Shown here in pieces: positions 6,469 to 6,549 of a DNA stretch of 6,549 nt. The notes under the pieces are model-generated. The model was not told the origin of the DNA, ran no database searches, and was given only the letters and a program-made list of their open reading frames with translations. The translations under genes and the position numbers were made by a program. Within the stretch, counting starts at the first letter, position 1, and the number at the start of each line of letters is the position of its first letter. The stretch is taken from the NCBI GenBank assembly GCA_025453735.1, contig JALOPY010000339.1, forward strand, positions 1-6,549, read 5' to 3'. Source of the DNA: a bacterium (GTDB taxonomy: Bacteria > Zhuqueibacterota > Zhuqueibacteria > Thermofontimicrobiales > Thermofontimicrobiaceae).

Positions 6469-6549
6469 TTATTTTCCTTTCACAAAATCATCCCGCATCG
6501 GCGAAAAGGTATCGATCAAGGCCCCAGCTTCGAGGCATTTGGCGCCGTG
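6469..6549 (-). CDS. C-terminal end of a small cupin protein, probably KdgF-like (start beyond window)
   Basis: Only the last 26 codons and a TAA stop (6469-6471) are inside the window. The peptide begins HGAKCLEAGALIDTF and continues SPMRDDFVKGK. The pattern of His-Gly, a Glu-rich turn, a hydrophobic strand with Asp, then FSP.R.DF is the usual ending of single-domain cupins such as KdgF and its relatives. KdgF converts 4,5-unsaturated monouronates to their open-chain keto form. That would be the step after the GH88 reaction encoded next door, and this raises the likelihood of the assignment. The metal-binding His residues are mostly outside the window, so only the fold is supported directly; another cupin (for example an AraC-linked or isomerase-type cupin) is possible. 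Confidence 0.6.
   Translation of the reverse strand, partial: HGAKCLEAGALIDTFSPMRDDFVKGK

Overview
The window looks like part of a carbohydrate-degradation locus from a bacterium of moderate G+C content. Every gene I can support lies on the minus strand. Read in the direction of transcription (right to left) the order is: the last 26 codons of a small cupin protein (KdgF-like), a 1092-residue exported protein that joins a heparinase II/III-type polysaccharide lyase to a GH88 unsaturated glucuronyl hydrolase, an M48-family zinc metalloprotease whose reading frame is broken at a run of seven T, and an exported GH2 glycosidase (beta-galactosidase type) that runs off the left edge. Start sites have weak or no Shine-Dalgarno sequences and the spacers are rich in short repeats. 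This would fit a member of the Bacteroidota/Ignavibacteria/Calditrichota side of the bacterial tree, but that is an impression, not a demonstrated placement.

The metabolic logic is coherent. The lyase domain would cut a uronic-acid-containing polysaccharide by beta-elimination, leaving a 4,5-unsaturated uronyl group at the new non-reducing end. The GH88 domain on the same chain would remove that sugar. A KdgF-type cupin would linearise the released unsaturated monouronate for the cytoplasmic pathway, and the GH2 enzyme would trim the neutral (or uronic) sugar that follows. The actual polysaccharide (glycosaminoglycan-like, ulvan-like or a bacterial exopolysaccharide) cannot be read from the sequence. 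The fused lyase-GH88 enzyme is the most notable object here.

The spacers are unusually structured. Between the cupin and the lyase there is a 22-bp perfect inverted repeat. Between the lyase and the protease lies a roughly 230-bp stretch bounded by inverted 15-mers and filled with small hairpins, possibly a miniature mobile element. Between the protease and the GH2 gene are an eight-copy heptanucleotide tandem repeat that also supplies the protease stop codon, and a hairpin followed by a T-run that probably terminates transcription. No tRNA, rRNA, CRISPR array or complete insertion sequence was seen.
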